A model generated the notes under the pieces. The model worked only from the letters and a program-made list of their open reading frames with translations, was not told where the DNA came from and did no database searches. A program made the translations under genes and the position numbers. A DNA stretch of 64,000 nucleotides from Terrihalobacillus insolitus (lineage in GTDB: Bacteria > Bacillota > Bacilli > Bacillales > Amphibacillaceae), in NCBI RefSeq assembly GCF_028416575.1, contig NZ_JAMQKB010000001.1:391649-455648 (forward strand). The letters run 5' to 3'. Of this stretch, positions 36,150 to 45,360 are shown piece after piece (within the stretch, counting starts at the first letter, position 1; each line of letters opens with the position of its first letter).

Positions 36150-37739
36150 ATGAAAGTTAGACCATTGCCAATACAATGGAAAATCACAATCCTGTCGTTC
36201 GGTATCGTGCTGTTTTCTTTATTGTTAGGCGGCTTTATTATTATTGGAAACCTTGAAAATATTCAAGAAGAAGAGCTTAGCAAACGCACCATGATTACGG
36301 CAAGAACAGTGGCACAAATACCAGAAATACAACGTTATATAACTGAACCAGCGGGCTGGGATACCATTAACCCGATTGTGGAAGAAGTGCGAATCATTAA
36401 TAATACAGACTATATCGTTGTTTTAAATATGGAACGCAGGCGATATTCTCACCCGATTCAATCAAGGCTCGGTACAATATCAAAAGGAGAAGATGAAGGT
36501 GCGGCCTTCGCAGAACACACATATACCTCACTTGCAAAGGGCGAGGCAGGTGTGGCTATTCGAGCATTTGTTCCGATAATGAACGAAAACTATGAACAAG
36601 TTGGTGTCGTTATTGCAGGGAACCTAAAACCAGGTTTTTTTGCAATGCTAGAGTCGATGAAAGGACAAATTGGGATCATTATGCTTCTAACGTTATCCTT
36701 TGGGATCATTAGCTCATCACTTCTCGCCAGACATATGAAAGATCAAATGTTTAATCTGGAGCCTCACGAAATTGTTCGTATATTGGTGGAAAGAACGGCA
36801 ACATTCAATGCAATGCGTGAAGGGGTAATTGCCATTGATAAAAAAGAAATCATTACTGTATTTAACGAAAAGGCTAAAGAAATGCTAGGGGTAACCGGCA
36901 AGGTTATTGGTAAGCCCATTCGAGAAGTCATTAACGACACAAGGCTTCCTGAAGTATTGCATCAACAAAAACCAGTGTTTAATCAAGAAATACGGGTGAA
37001 AAATACAAACATTATGAGCAACAGGGTGCCTATTACTGTTAATAATGAAAAAGTTGGAGCACTCGCCATCTTTCAGGATCGAACTGAAGTAACCAAACTA
37101 GCAGAAGAATTAACGGGCGTCAAAGCGTTTGTTGAAGCTTTACGAGTACAAAATCATGAACATATGAATAAACTCCACACTATTGCAGGGTTAATACAAC
37201 TTGGGAATCTGGAGAATGCGTTAAACTTTGTCTTCCAGATATCTGAAGAAAATGAAAAATTAATGCGCACCTTAAGCAAAAATATAAAAAGTGACAGTAT
37301 CATTGGCCTACTATTAAGTAAAGTGAGTCGTGGGAAAGAGCTAGGAATAAAAGTGAGCATTGACCAGACAAGCATTCTTGAAGATCTCCCTCCCCACATT
37401 GATCAACACAACTTTGTTCTTATACTTGGAAACTTGATCGAAAATGCTTTTACTGCACTTAGCGAAACAAAAAAAGAGAAAAAACGAATTTTTGTGAGTG
37501 TTCACCAGGATCAAAACGAATGTACCGTTATTGTGGAAGACAACGGTAACGGAATAGCCGAAAGTGACAAAAATCGTATTTTTAACGAAGGTTTTACAAC
37601 AAAGAACCAAACTGGACACGGATTAGGACTATATCTCGTTAAAAATATTGTTGAAAAAGGACATGGAAAGGTTGTCGTTGATTCTGATCCAAACGAAGGG
37701 ACAAGCTTTATTCTTACCTTTCCAATGCATAGATCTTAA
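36150..37739 (+). CDS. dctS: DctS/CitA-type sensor histidine kinase
   Basis: 529 residues from the ATG at 36150 (GGAAAGGAA 11 bases upstream; a TTG at 36129 opens the frame earlier). Membrane segments at about 12-34 and 172-190 flank an extracytoplasmic Cache-like domain. A PAS domain (about 208-315) precedes the phosphoacceptor His336 in NHEHMNKLHTIAGLIQLG, and the HATPase domain has ENAFTA, EDNGNGI, NEGFTTK and GHGLGLYLV. It senses C4-dicarboxylates or citrate in this family. Followed 19 bp later by dctR. Confidence 0.92.
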   Translation: MKVRPLPIQWKITILSFGIVLFSLLLGGFIIIGNLENIQEEELSKRTMITARTVAQIPEIQRYITEPAGWDTINPIVEEVRIINNTDYIVVLNMERRRYSHPIQSRLGTISKGEDEGAAFAEHTYTSLAKGEAGVAIRAFVPIMNENYEQVGVVIAGNLKPGFFAMLESMKGQIGIIMLLTLSFGIISSSLLARHMKDQMFNLEPHEIVRILVERTATFNAMREGVIAIDKKEIITVFNEKAKEMLGVTGKVIGKPIREVINDTRLPEVLHQQKPVFNQEIRVKNTNIMSNRVPITVNNEKVGALAIFQDRTEVTKLAEELTGVKAFVEALRVQNHEHMNKLHTIAGLIQLGNLENALNFVFQISEENEKLMRTLSKNIKSDSIIGLLLSKVSRGKELGIKVSIDQTSILEDLPPHIDQHNFVLILGNLIENAFTALSETKKEKKRIFVSVHQDQNECTVIVEDNGNGIAESDKNRIFNEGFTTKNQTGHGLGLYLVKNIVEKGHGKVVVDSDPNEGTSFILTFPMHRS

Positions 37740-37758
37740 TAAAAAAGGGGCAATCGAT

Positions 37759-38460
37759 ATGGATAGTGGGGTAATAAAGGTATTGTTGATTGAAGATGAT
37801 CCGATGGTCCAAGAAGTGAACAAACAATTTATCGATAAGGTGAATGGTTTTCAGGTTGTAGAAAAAGCATCAAATGGAGCAGAAGGATTAAAAAAAATGA
37901 GAGAAATGCATCCTGATCTTGTCATTTTGGATGTTTATATGCCCAGTAAGGACGGCGTAGAAGTGCTCTATCAAATTCGGAAGGAACAGCTTAAAGTGGA
38001 TGTCATCGCAGTAACAGCTGCGTCTGATAATGAAACCATTCGAACCATCCTTCAAAATGGAGCAACGGATTACATTATCAAACCATTTAAATTTGACCGT
38101 ATCAAACAAGCACTTGAAAGATACCAGGACTATCGCAACAAATTAACGAATCAAAACACGGTGTCACAAGAGGAGCTTGATCACCTTATATTAAAAGGTA
38201 ATTCAGTTGCAGTTCCACACAATAACAACCAACAGGAATTACCAAAAGGCTTAAACAAGACTACTCTCCAGCAAATTAATGCTTACATACACCAACAAAA
38301 AAATCCCTTGTCAGCGGAGGAAGTCGCTGAGGGAGTTGGAATTGCCCGTGTTACAGCGAGGCGATATCTAGAATTTCTAAAAGAAACGGGACAGATTGAT
38401 TTATCGATTCAATACGGCGGTGTTGGAAGACCAGTTAATAGGTATACGACTAAAAAATAG
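37759..38460 (+). CDS. dctR: DctR/CitB-type response regulator
   Basis: 233 residues from ATG 37759 (AAAGGGG upstream; earlier ATGs lie within dctS). The receiver domain has acidic pair EDD near 11-13 and phosphoacceptor Asp58 in LVILDVYMP. The C-terminal helix-turn-helix (about 165-225, PLSAEEVAEGVGIARVTARRYLEFL) is of the CitB/DcuR type. It probably activates dctPQM; the tandem TTTTGTTCT repeat right after its stop is a candidate site. Confidence 0.92.
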   Translation: MDSGVIKVLLIEDDPMVQEVNKQFIDKVNGFQVVEKASNGAEGLKKMREMHPDLVILDVYMPSKDGVEVLYQIRKEQLKVDVIAVTAASDNETIRTILQNGATDYIIKPFKFDRIKQALERYQDYRNKLTNQNTVSQEELDHLILKGNSVAVPHNNNQQELPKGLNKTTLQQINAYIHQQKNPLSAEEVAEGVGIARVTARRYLEFLKETGQIDLSIQYGGVGRPVNRYTTKK

Positions 38461-38478
38461 TTTTGTTCTTTTTGTTCT
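38461..38478. promoter_or_regulatory. Tandem 9-mer TTTTGTTCT x2, candidate DctR site
   Basis: TTTTGTTCT at 38461-38469 is repeated without a gap at 38470-38478, upstream of dctP. A near-identical tandem TTTTGTTCA pair is upstream of tctC at 58066-58083, controlled by a homologous response regulator. Confidence 0.55.
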
Positions 38479-38715
38479 AATACTGGGAAAACGCCTATTT
38501 ATATTTAGACAGCGAAATTCTTTTATGTACTTAACAAACCACATTAAATAGCTAAATCACAACTTTTGCACCCAAACAATGGGTGCTTTTTCATTTAGAC
38601 CAAAAAGACCTATATGTTCAATATGATCATAACGTTCCCTTCGTTTGTTGAAAACGCTACCATGAGTTCAATGCATAATATTTTAATTATTTTAAAAAAA
38701 CAGGAGGTTCTATTT

Positions 38716-39771
38716 ATGAAGCGATTTTTAACATGGTTTACAGCGATTGCAGTGATCGTTGGATTATTAGCTGGTTGCGGTGCTCGTTCTGAAGAGAGCA
38801 CAAGCGACAATGGTTCAGGTTCAGAAGGAAAAGGGGAATCAGAAGATAAAATAGTCATTAAGTTTTCTCACGTTGTGGCAGAAAACACGCCAAAAGGAAA
38901 AGCTGCAGCAATGTTTGAAGAATTAGCAGAAAAATATACCGATGATAAAGTGGATGTACAAGTATTCCCGAACTCCCAACTATATAACGATGACGAAGTA
39001 CTAGCTGCTGTTCAGCAAAATAACGTTCAAATGGCGGCTCCAGCAACGTCGAAGGTTTCGAAGCTATTTCCAGAATGGCAAATATTTGATTTGCCATTTG
39101 CATTCCTAAATACAGAGGCTGTTCAGGAAGCAATGGAAAGCGAAGAAATCGGCGGGAAGTTGTTTTCTATGCTAAAAAGCGAACAACTATTAGGTCTTTC
39201 AATGTGGGATAACGGATTTAAGCAAATGACGCTAGACGAAAAGCCACTTATTAAACCATCCGATTTTGAAGGACAGAAATTTCGCGTAATGTCTAGTAAA
39301 GTTCTTGAATCACAGTTCGAAGCAGTTGGCGCAAACCCAACACCAATGCCATTTAGTGAAGTGTACAGTGCGCTTGAACAAGGCGTAATCGATGGCCAAG
39401 AAAATACTTTATCTAATATTTACTCTAAAAAGTTTCATGAAGTACAAAACTATATGACGATCAGTAATCATGGTTACTTGGGATATGCAGTCATCACGAA
39501 CGAAGAATTTTGGAATGGACTCCCAGATGATATTCGTAAAAACGTTAAAAAAGCATTGGATGAAACAACACAGTGGGTTCGCGAAAACGGTCAGCGCCTA
39601 AATGAAGAAAACTTAGAAAAAATCAAAGAAGATGGCACACTTGAAGAGATTTATGAATTGTCCGATGAAGAAAAACAAGCTTGGATCGATGCAATGAATC
39701 CGGTTTATAAAGAGTTTGAAGACGAAATTGGGAAAGACTTAATCGACGCAGTAAAAGCACTTCGGGATTAA
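38716..39771 (+). CDS. dctP: TRAP transporter substrate-binding lipoprotein (DctP)
   Basis: 351 residues from ATG 38716 with AGGAGG upstream. Signal with lipobox GLLAGCGARS (Cys21), a Ser/Glu/Gly linker, then the DctP domain with FSHVVAENTPKGKAA, FRVMSSKVLESQ (carboxylate-binding Arg) and GVIDGQENTLSNI. It binds C4-dicarboxylates for DctQM. Its own terminator-like hairpin at 39781 may keep it more abundant than dctQM. Confidence 0.94.
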   Translation: MKRFLTWFTAIAVIVGLLAGCGARSEESTSDNGSGSEGKGESEDKIVIKFSHVVAENTPKGKAAAMFEELAEKYTDDKVDVQVFPNSQLYNDDEVLAAVQQNNVQMAAPATSKVSKLFPEWQIFDLPFAFLNTEAVQEAMESEEIGGKLFSMLKSEQLLGLSMWDNGFKQMTLDEKPLIKPSDFEGQKFRVMSSKVLESQFEAVGANPTPMPFSEVYSALEQGVIDGQENTLSNIYSKKFHEVQNYMTISNHGYLGYAVITNEEFWNGLPDDIRKNVKKALDETTQWVRENGQRLNEENLEKIKEDGTLEEIYELSDEEKQAWIDAMNPVYKEFEDEIGKDLIDAVKALRD

Positions 39772-39780
39772 GATTTGTAA

Positions 39781-39810
39781 AAAGAGGGTTTCCTCGAGGG
39801 CCCTCTTTTT
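39781..39810 (+). terminator. Hairpin between dctP and dctQ
   Basis: AAAGAGGG pairs with CCCTCTTT, with an inner CCTCGAGG, and ends in T5. Probably a partial terminator or attenuator. Confidence 0.75.
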
Positions 39811-39924
39811 ATCCTCGTTGAGAGATAGGGCAAGTTAAGACAATAAAAATAAGGGAAGCCGCCAAAGATAGGGTAAACAATTAATGTAGGAAAATAGCCT
39901 TTCTTAGAGAAGGAAGTGAGTAAA

Positions 39925-40431
39925 TTGAAAACATTAAATAAGCTATTAAATCGTTTTGAAGAAGTCACCGTTGGAATTGCTTTAATTGTTGCGGTTACTT
40001 TAACGTTTATAGAAGTTGTATTAAGAAAATTTTTTGGATCAAGTCTTGGATTTACACAAGAATTGGTTGTTTACCTTCTTATTTATACAGGATTAATTGG
40101 TGCAGCAATCGGTGTTCGTGAAAAGGTGCACCTTGGAGTAGATCTTGCGATAAAGCAATTTCCTGTGAAATGGCAAAAGGGATTTGTAATTATAACGACC
40201 ATGTTGTGTGTTTTATTTACGACGATCATCACCATCCTTGGGATTCAACAAGTCATTAACATCGCATTATTTGGGCAGGTTACACCTGAAATGGAAATCC
40301 CACTCTATGTCCCTCTGTTAATTGTCCCATTAGCGTTTGGACTAATGACCATTCGCTTTATCCAAGAACTCATACACGTATTCAAAACACCAGCTAATGA
40401 AATTTTGCAGCAGGAAGAAGGTGCTTATTAA
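39925..40431 (+). CDS. dctQ: TRAP transporter small permease (DctQ)
   Basis: 168 residues, four hydrophobic helices. Family pattern TFIEVVLRKFFGSSLGFTQELV near 30-50 and GVREKVHLGVDL near 70. The start is set at TTG 39925 because AAGGAAGTGAG lies at proper distance; the GTG at 39916 is within that tract. The stop TAA shares one base with the dctM ATG. Confidence 0.9.
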   Translation: MKTLNKLLNRFEEVTVGIALIVAVTLTFIEVVLRKFFGSSLGFTQELVVYLLIYTGLIGAAIGVREKVHLGVDLAIKQFPVKWQKGFVIITTMLCVLFTTIITILGIQQVINIALFGQVTPEMEIPLYVPLLIVPLAFGLMTIRFIQELIHVFKTPANEILQQEEGAY

Positions 40432-41855
40432 TGGATCTCTCAATGAGAAATAATAATTATGAAGTGAACCAAACACAGGAAAAGCCCCCTTCCATTTCGA
40501 AAAGAATCACATCGATACTATTAATTGGTGCTTTAATCATTGGTGTTATTTATTCCATTCAAACAGGCAATATGGGATTAGCTCTATTTTCTTTGCTATT
40601 CCTCTTAATGTTAATGGGGCTTCCCATCGCCATCGCTTTAGGGTTAGCGTCGTTTTTATCCATTTTTTATTTCACAACAGATCCATTGCCGGACTTAGCA
40701 GGAAAAATATTTTCAGGCTTGAATTCATTTCCGCTTATGGCAATCCCGTTTTTTGTTTTAGCAGGAAATATCTTTACAACGGGGGGAGTAGCGAAACGGC
40801 TCATTAACCTTACGAATGTGTGGGTTGGCCACATTCCAGGGGGGCTTTCCATTGCTGGAGTCATTTCATGTGCGCTTTTTGCAGCAATTTCTGGATCTTC
40901 GCCTGCAACAGTTGTAGCGATTGGCGGGATTATGATCCCCGCGATGGAGAAGCACGGCTACGACAAAAAATATGCAGTTGGCTCGATTTCAACAGCAGGC
41001 TCTCTCGGCATTCTTATTCCACCGAGTATACCGATGATCATATATGCAGTTACAGTTGATCAATCAGTAGGAAAACTATTTCTAGCGGGGATTATCCCAG
41101 GAATTTTGTTGGTGTTATTATTATCCGCAGTTAGCTTTTTTATTGCTAAAAAGAACAACTATGCAAAGTCCGAAAAAGCGACATTTGGTGAACGGATGAC
41201 AGCATTTAGAAAAGCAATCTGGAGTTTGTCCTTACCAATCGTAGTTATAGGTGGAATCTATGCAGGAGTCTTTACGCCAACGGAATCGGCAGCAATAGCA
41301 GTTATTTTAGGTGTTGTTGTAGGTTTATTCATTCATAAGGATTTGCAATTAAAAGACTTTCCAAGGATTTTAGTTGCCTCTGCAAAGACAACAGCTATGC
41401 TATTTTTTATTATTACAATGGCTAAGACTTTCGCGTTTATTCTCACATTAGAACGGATTCCACAAGCATTGGCAGGAATCATTACTGGTTGGAATGTGGA
41501 TGTAATCACTTTCCTTTTAATTGTTAATATTTTGTTGTTTATAGCAGGACAATTCATGGAACCAACAGCGATTATCACCATTTTAGCTCCTATTTTGTTC
41601 CCAGTTGCTATTGCACTTGGTGTCGACCCTATTCATTTTGGAATTATCATGGTTGTTAATATGGAAATCGGAATGATTACTCCACCAGTAGGTTTGAACC
41701 TATATGTGGCTAGTGGGATAACGAAAATGCCGTTAATTGATGTAACAAAAGCAGCGTTTCCGTGGTTGATTGCTGTAGTGATAGGGTTGATACTAATCAC
41801 TTATGTTCCAGCTATTAGCCTATGGCTACCTGACTTAATCTATAACTTACGTTAA
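40431..41855 (+). CDS. dctM: TRAP transporter large permease (DctM)
   Basis: 474 residues, about twelve to thirteen hydrophobic segments. Conserved stretches AIPFFVLAGNIFTTGGVAKRL, AISGSSPATVVAIGGIMIP, GSLGILIPPSIPMIIYAV and NMEIGMITPPVGLN. It couples sodium-driven uptake with DctQ. It has an N-terminal extension of about 30 residues before the first helix. Its TAA stop is the first codon of structured repeat C. Confidence 0.95.
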   Translation: MDLSMRNNNYEVNQTQEKPPSISKRITSILLIGALIIGVIYSIQTGNMGLALFSLLFLLMLMGLPIAIALGLASFLSIFYFTTDPLPDLAGKIFSGLNSFPLMAIPFFVLAGNIFTTGGVAKRLINLTNVWVGHIPGGLSIAGVISCALFAAISGSSPATVVAIGGIMIPAMEKHGYDKKYAVGSISTAGSLGILIPPSIPMIIYAVTVDQSVGKLFLAGIIPGILLVLLLSAVSFFIAKKNNYAKSEKATFGERMTAFRKAIWSLSLPIVVIGGIYAGVFTPTESAAIAVILGVVVGLFIHKDLQLKDFPRILVASAKTTAMLFFIITMAKTFAFILTLERIPQALAGIITGWNVDVITFLLIVNILLFIAGQFMEPTAIITILAPILFPVAIALGVDPIHFGIIMVVNMEIGMITPPVGLNLYVASGITKMPLIDVTKAAFPWLIAVVIGLILITYVPAISLWLPDLIYNLR

Positions 41856-41979
41856 TCTTTAAATGGTTTTAGACCCCCACCTCTTAGCGAAGCGTAGGTG
41901 GGAAATTCCAATCAGGTGGGGTCGAGACTCCACCTGATTCCCCGATGCTTCAGCTCGCTGAAACGAGTTCGCTTGGGCG
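41853..41979 (+). repeat. Structured 3'-UTR repeat, copy C
   Basis: About 127 bp. It begins at the dctM stop (TAATCTTTAAATGG), then TTTTAGACCCCCACC, hairpin CCCACCT/AGGTGGG, the 14-bp stem AATCAGGTGGGGTC/GACTCCACCTGATT (one G.U in RNA) and the GCTTCAGC/GCTGAAAC hairpin, ending GAGTTCGCTTGGG. Same orientation relative to the upstream gene as copies A and B. Confidence 0.87.
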
Positions 41980-42017
41980 ACAGAAAATAGGAATGCAACT
42001 ATAATAGAACAATAGAG

Positions 42018-42042
42018 ACCTCTGATTTAATCAGAGGTTTTT
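42018..42042 (+). terminator. Terminator after repeat C (dct operon)
   Basis: ACCTCTGAT / ATCAGAGGT with T5. It lies 38 bp beyond the repeat, so the repeat is inside the dctM 3' UTR. Confidence 0.85.
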
Positions 42043-42091
42043 CCCATTAATTTGAAGATAAATTACGTTTCAGAGAATAGGGGTAGTTTAT

Positions 42092-43306
42092 ATGATAGAA
42101 GCTCGTACAAAAACGTTTTGGAAAACGACGATAGGTCTAAGCATTGGTTCCCTTATCATTTTTGCTAATGTATATTTTACACAGCCGATTTTACCTGTTC
42201 TTACGAAAGAATTTAACATATCCCCTCTGATGTCGAGTATGTCTGTATCGCTTGTCATTCTGTCTCTAGGAATTTCGTTGTTTTTCTATGGGCCTGTTTC
42301 GGATAGTATCGGAAGGCGCGGCATTATGATTATAACAATGGCCCTTGCAACGGTTGCAACTTTTTCTGCTGCTTTTGCCCCAACCTTTGAGGTCTTAATC
42401 ATCATTCGTATTATACAAGGGATCTTATTGGCTGGTCTTCCTTCTTTAGCGGTTGCGTATATCGGAGAAGAGTATTCTCCTCATGCATTGGCACTAGCGA
42501 TTGGGGTATACATCAGTGGGAACACAATTGGTGGAATGTTTGGTCGGATCCTCAGCGGAATAATGACCGATCTATTTAACTGGCGTATCGCCTTTATCAC
42601 CATGGGATTCATAAGCTTGATACTCTTTATTGGTTTTATTTTGCTTTTACGTCCCTCACAGCATTTTACTCCAAAATCGTTTCATTGGAAAGAAGCCTTG
42701 AATCATTATAAAAGTCATATCAAAAACACTAAATTAAGACTCGCCTATCTCATCGGAGGGCTTCACTTTTTGATTTTTGTCGGTCAGTTTAATTATGTTA
42801 CCTATTTGCTGAGCAGCCCTCCTTATGAATTGCCAACTAGTATTATCGGAATCTTATTTTTGACGTATATTGCGGGTACGATTAGTTCCCCTGTTGCAGG
42901 TAATCTATCAAATCACCTTTCACAATCCTCTTGTATTAAGATTGGGATATTTATCATGATGATCGGGTTTTTAGTTACCCTTATCCCGAGTATTTTTGCC
43001 ATTATTGGTGGGCTGCTATTGAATTGTTTTGGCTTCTTTTTTTCACATTCAGTGGCGAGTTCGAGTGTAAGTGGAAATGCTCAATATGCCAAAGCAAGTG
43101 CATCTGGACTGTATTTAATTTTTTATTATATTGGGGGGAGTCTCGGTCCATTTTATTTAGATCCTTTTTGGAAGCTGCTAAACTGGCAGGGAGTCGTTCT
43201 TGGCTGTATTTTTATCTTGTTTCTTACCACCTATTTTGCGTCCCGTATGAAAAAACTAGAGCAATCGGCAAAAATAAGGAATATGAAGAAATTCATAAGT
43301 GTTTAA
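42092..43306 (+). CDS. MFS transporter (YnfM/AraJ-like drug or metabolite exporter)
   Basis: 404 residues with twelve hydrophobic segments. Motif A between TM2 and TM3 reads GPVSDSIGRRGIMI (about 68-81). NVYFTQPILPVLTKEFNI near residue 22 is typical of the YnfM/YbcL group. Substrate unknown. ATG 42092 with a GGGGTAG purine tract. Ends in a bidirectional terminator at 43413. Confidence 0.87.
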   Translation: MIEARTKTFWKTTIGLSIGSLIIFANVYFTQPILPVLTKEFNISPLMSSMSVSLVILSLGISLFFYGPVSDSIGRRGIMIITMALATVATFSAAFAPTFEVLIIIRIIQGILLAGLPSLAVAYIGEEYSPHALALAIGVYISGNTIGGMFGRILSGIMTDLFNWRIAFITMGFISLILFIGFILLLRPSQHFTPKSFHWKEALNHYKSHIKNTKLRLAYLIGGLHFLIFVGQFNYVTYLLSSPPYELPTSIIGILFLTYIAGTISSPVAGNLSNHLSQSSCIKIGIFIMMIGFLVTLIPSIFAIIGGLLLNCFGFFFSHSVASSSVSGNAQYAKASASGLYLIFYYIGGSLGPFYLDPFWKLLNWQGVVLGCIFILFLTTYFASRMKKLEQSAKIRNMKKFISV

Positions 43307-43412
43307 GTGCGTGTTCACTTGCCTAGGGATTAAAAACAAGCTATAAGCACCCATGCAACGCTAGCGTGCTTGTATTCGCGCGCTCATTCGGTTGTTCTAT
43401 ACGAATAAAAAA

Positions 43413-43462
43413 TACCACCCTGATAATGTCTTCATATAAGTAAGACACATTCTCAGGGTGGT
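43413..43462. terminator. Bidirectional terminator
   Basis: ATACCACCCTGA pairs with TCAGGGTGGTA with an inner TGTCTT/AAGACA stem. It serves the MFS gene on the plus strand and the small peptide gene on the minus strand. Confidence 0.8.
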
Positions 43463-43475
43463 ACTCATTATTCTT

Positions 43476-43574
43476 CTAACGAAAGTCCCTAGTGTTTTCT
43501 AAACTACGCGAAAAAACTACATAAGCGACTGTAGATATGATCGTCAGCAATGTGAAAATAAGTGAGTTTTTCAT
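43476..43574 (-). CDS. Small single-helix membrane peptide, 32 residues
   Basis: ATG at 43574 preceded by GAGGGAGGGA; stop TAG at 43476. The product MKNSLIFTLLTIISTVAYVV plus SRSLENTRDFR has one membrane helix (about 4-21) and a polar tail. Located between ndh and a terminator, 45 bp after the ndh stop, so probably in the ndh transcript. Not recognised. Confidence 0.55.
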   Translation of the reverse strand: MKNSLIFTLLTIISTVAYVVFSRSLENTRDFR

Positions 43575-43619
43575 TACGATTATTCCCTCCCTCATCGAAA
43601 CATCTTCTTCCTTACTTTT

Positions 43620-44840
43620 CTAAAATGGACGAAACTTGCCTTTTTTTAGAACGAGCTTCGGTCCGCCAAGTAAAAATAAGTAACGATCATCAATTACATT
43701 TTTCATCGCCTTTGCAGTGACACCATACAACTTCTTCTGATCGAATACCGTACCCATTGCATGTTGGCCTCCTAGTGATGCAACGGTACCTTTATTATCA
43801 TAGATAAAGCTTTCCAGTTCACCACCGTAAAGTAATGCGTAAATATTATTTGCACAAGTATCGGCTTCTTGGATTGCAAGCTGTGCTGTCGGAGGGAACG
43901 GTCGACCTTTTTCTTCATCCATCACCCATGAACAATCACCAAGGATGAAGATATTTTCATAACCTGGAGCACGTAAGTCACTGTTAACCGTTACTTTACC
44001 CTTTGTTAGTTCAAACCCTGATTTTCCAATCACTCCATTTGCTTGAACTCCACCTGTCCATACAATCGTCCCTGCCTTAATTTCTTCTTCCTCTTCGCCT
44101 ATGACAACACTGTCTGGTTTGCACTCTTTTATCATTACACCTAACTTAAATTCAATGTCTCTAAATGCAAGCGATTTTCGCGCATAATCTGCGAGCTCTT
44201 CATCAAAACCTGGCAAAATAGAGGGAGCAGCTTCAATGTTAATAATGCGAACCTTACGTTTATCTATATCATATTTTTTACAAAGTTCTGGAACACGTTC
44301 TGCAAGCTCACCAACAAATTCGATACCAGTAAATCCTGCACCACCTACAACGATTGTTAATAAATGATCCTTTTCACCTGGTTCATTCTTGTAACGGGAA
44401 AATTGATATTCAATATGATCCCGAATCAATCGACTTTTATCAACACTTTCAATTGAAAATGCATTTTCTTCCATTCCTGGTATGCCAAATGTTGCTTTTT
44501 CAAAACCGAGCCCAATCACTAAAAAATCATAGCCTATTTCGTCATTTTCTAACACAACACGTTGCTCATCCTGTTTGACTTCAACAACTGAATCCTGTAT
44601 TAGTGCCACTCTTTTTGTGTCAATTACATCTTTAATCATGATTCTTGAGCGATTAGGGTTAATGGTTCCAGCTGCAACTTCATGAAGCCAGGTTGTTTGA
44701 TAGTGATAATTGTGTTTGTTAACTAATACAATCTCTGCTTCCTCAGGACCAAGCTTTTGTGTAAGTCTTTTTGTCGTCATCATTCCTGCATATCCAGCAC
44801 CGAGAACGACAATTTTTGGTTTGTTCGTGCTCAAATTCAT
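43620..44840 (-). CDS. ndh: Type II NADH dehydrogenase
   Basis: 406 residues, two dinucleotide-binding folds: FAD motif VLGAGYAGMMTTKRL (12-26) and NADH motif VVGGAGFTGIEFVGELAER (about 164-182). FILGDCSWVMDEEKGRPFPPTAQLAIQEA near 300 and a C-terminal membrane-surface helix complete the NDH-2 pattern. It passes electrons from NADH to menaquinone without pumping protons. Adjacent nhaC suggests a sodium/redox setting but no co-transcription. Confidence 0.93.
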   Translation of the reverse strand: MNLSTNKPKIVVLGAGYAGMMTTKRLTQKLGPEEAEIVLVNKHNYHYQTTWLHEVAAGTINPNRSRIMIKDVIDTKRVALIQDSVVEVKQDEQRVVLENDEIGYDFLVIGLGFEKATFGIPGMEENAFSIESVDKSRLIRDHIEYQFSRYKNEPGEKDHLLTIVVGGAGFTGIEFVGELAERVPELCKKYDIDKRKVRIINIEAAPSILPGFDEELADYARKSLAFRDIEFKLGVMIKECKPDSVVIGEEEEEIKAGTIVWTGGVQANGVIGKSGFELTKGKVTVNSDLRAPGYENIFILGDCSWVMDEEKGRPFPPTAQLAIQEADTCANNIYALLYGGELESFIYDNKGTVASLGGQHAMGTVFDQKKLYGVTAKAMKNVIDDRYLFLLGGPKLVLKKGKFRPF

Positions 44841-45063
44841 CCACCCTTCCTCTGATTGCTATCATTAAAGAATTGCTAAACCTCATAATTAATTTCCATT
44901 TTCTAAGTAAGTATGTTTAGTATTTCACAATTTTGAAAGCCTTTGTATCAAGACCATTTTATGTTAACAAATCGCTTTGTAAACGTCTAACAATTCGATT
45001 GATTATTGCAAGGATTGTTCAAAAAATACCAAATGGCTGTCGTTCGGTATGGGCATCTGTTGT

Positions 45064-45260
45064 TCATTATGCGGTTTCTCCTGCGAATATGCAGTTCCAT
45101 CTACGATATGCAGATTCCCTAGCTTGCTTAATATGCGCGTTCCTTCTGGCTATATCGGTTCCTCCTTTCAATTATACAGATCCACTAACGATACGCGAAC
45201 TCCCTAACCTAATATGCCGCTCCTTCCAGATATGCAGATCCACCGACGATACATGAACTA
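45064..45260. repeat. Degenerate AT/GC tandem repeats (ATATGCAG... units)
   Basis: Recurring ATATGCAGWTCC or variants (atatgcagttcc, atatgcagattcc, atatgcgcgttcc, atatgccgctcc, atacagatcc), about ten copies with variable 17-25 bp spacing. Unlike the 52-bp arrays it has no fixed period. Confidence 0.55.
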
Positions 45261-45332
45261 CACAACAAATTCGGAGAAAATGACAACATTGAAAAGTATT
45301 TGACGGTATTTCAAAGAATTTTAATTTTATGC

Positions 45333-45360
45333 TTTACTTATTCGGAAAATTTGATACTAT
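45333..45360 (+). promoter_or_regulatory. Sigma-A-like promoter
   Basis: -35 TTTACT (45333-45338), 16-bp spacer, -10 TACTAT (45355-45360), 58 bp before the small membrane protein gene. Confidence 0.4.
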
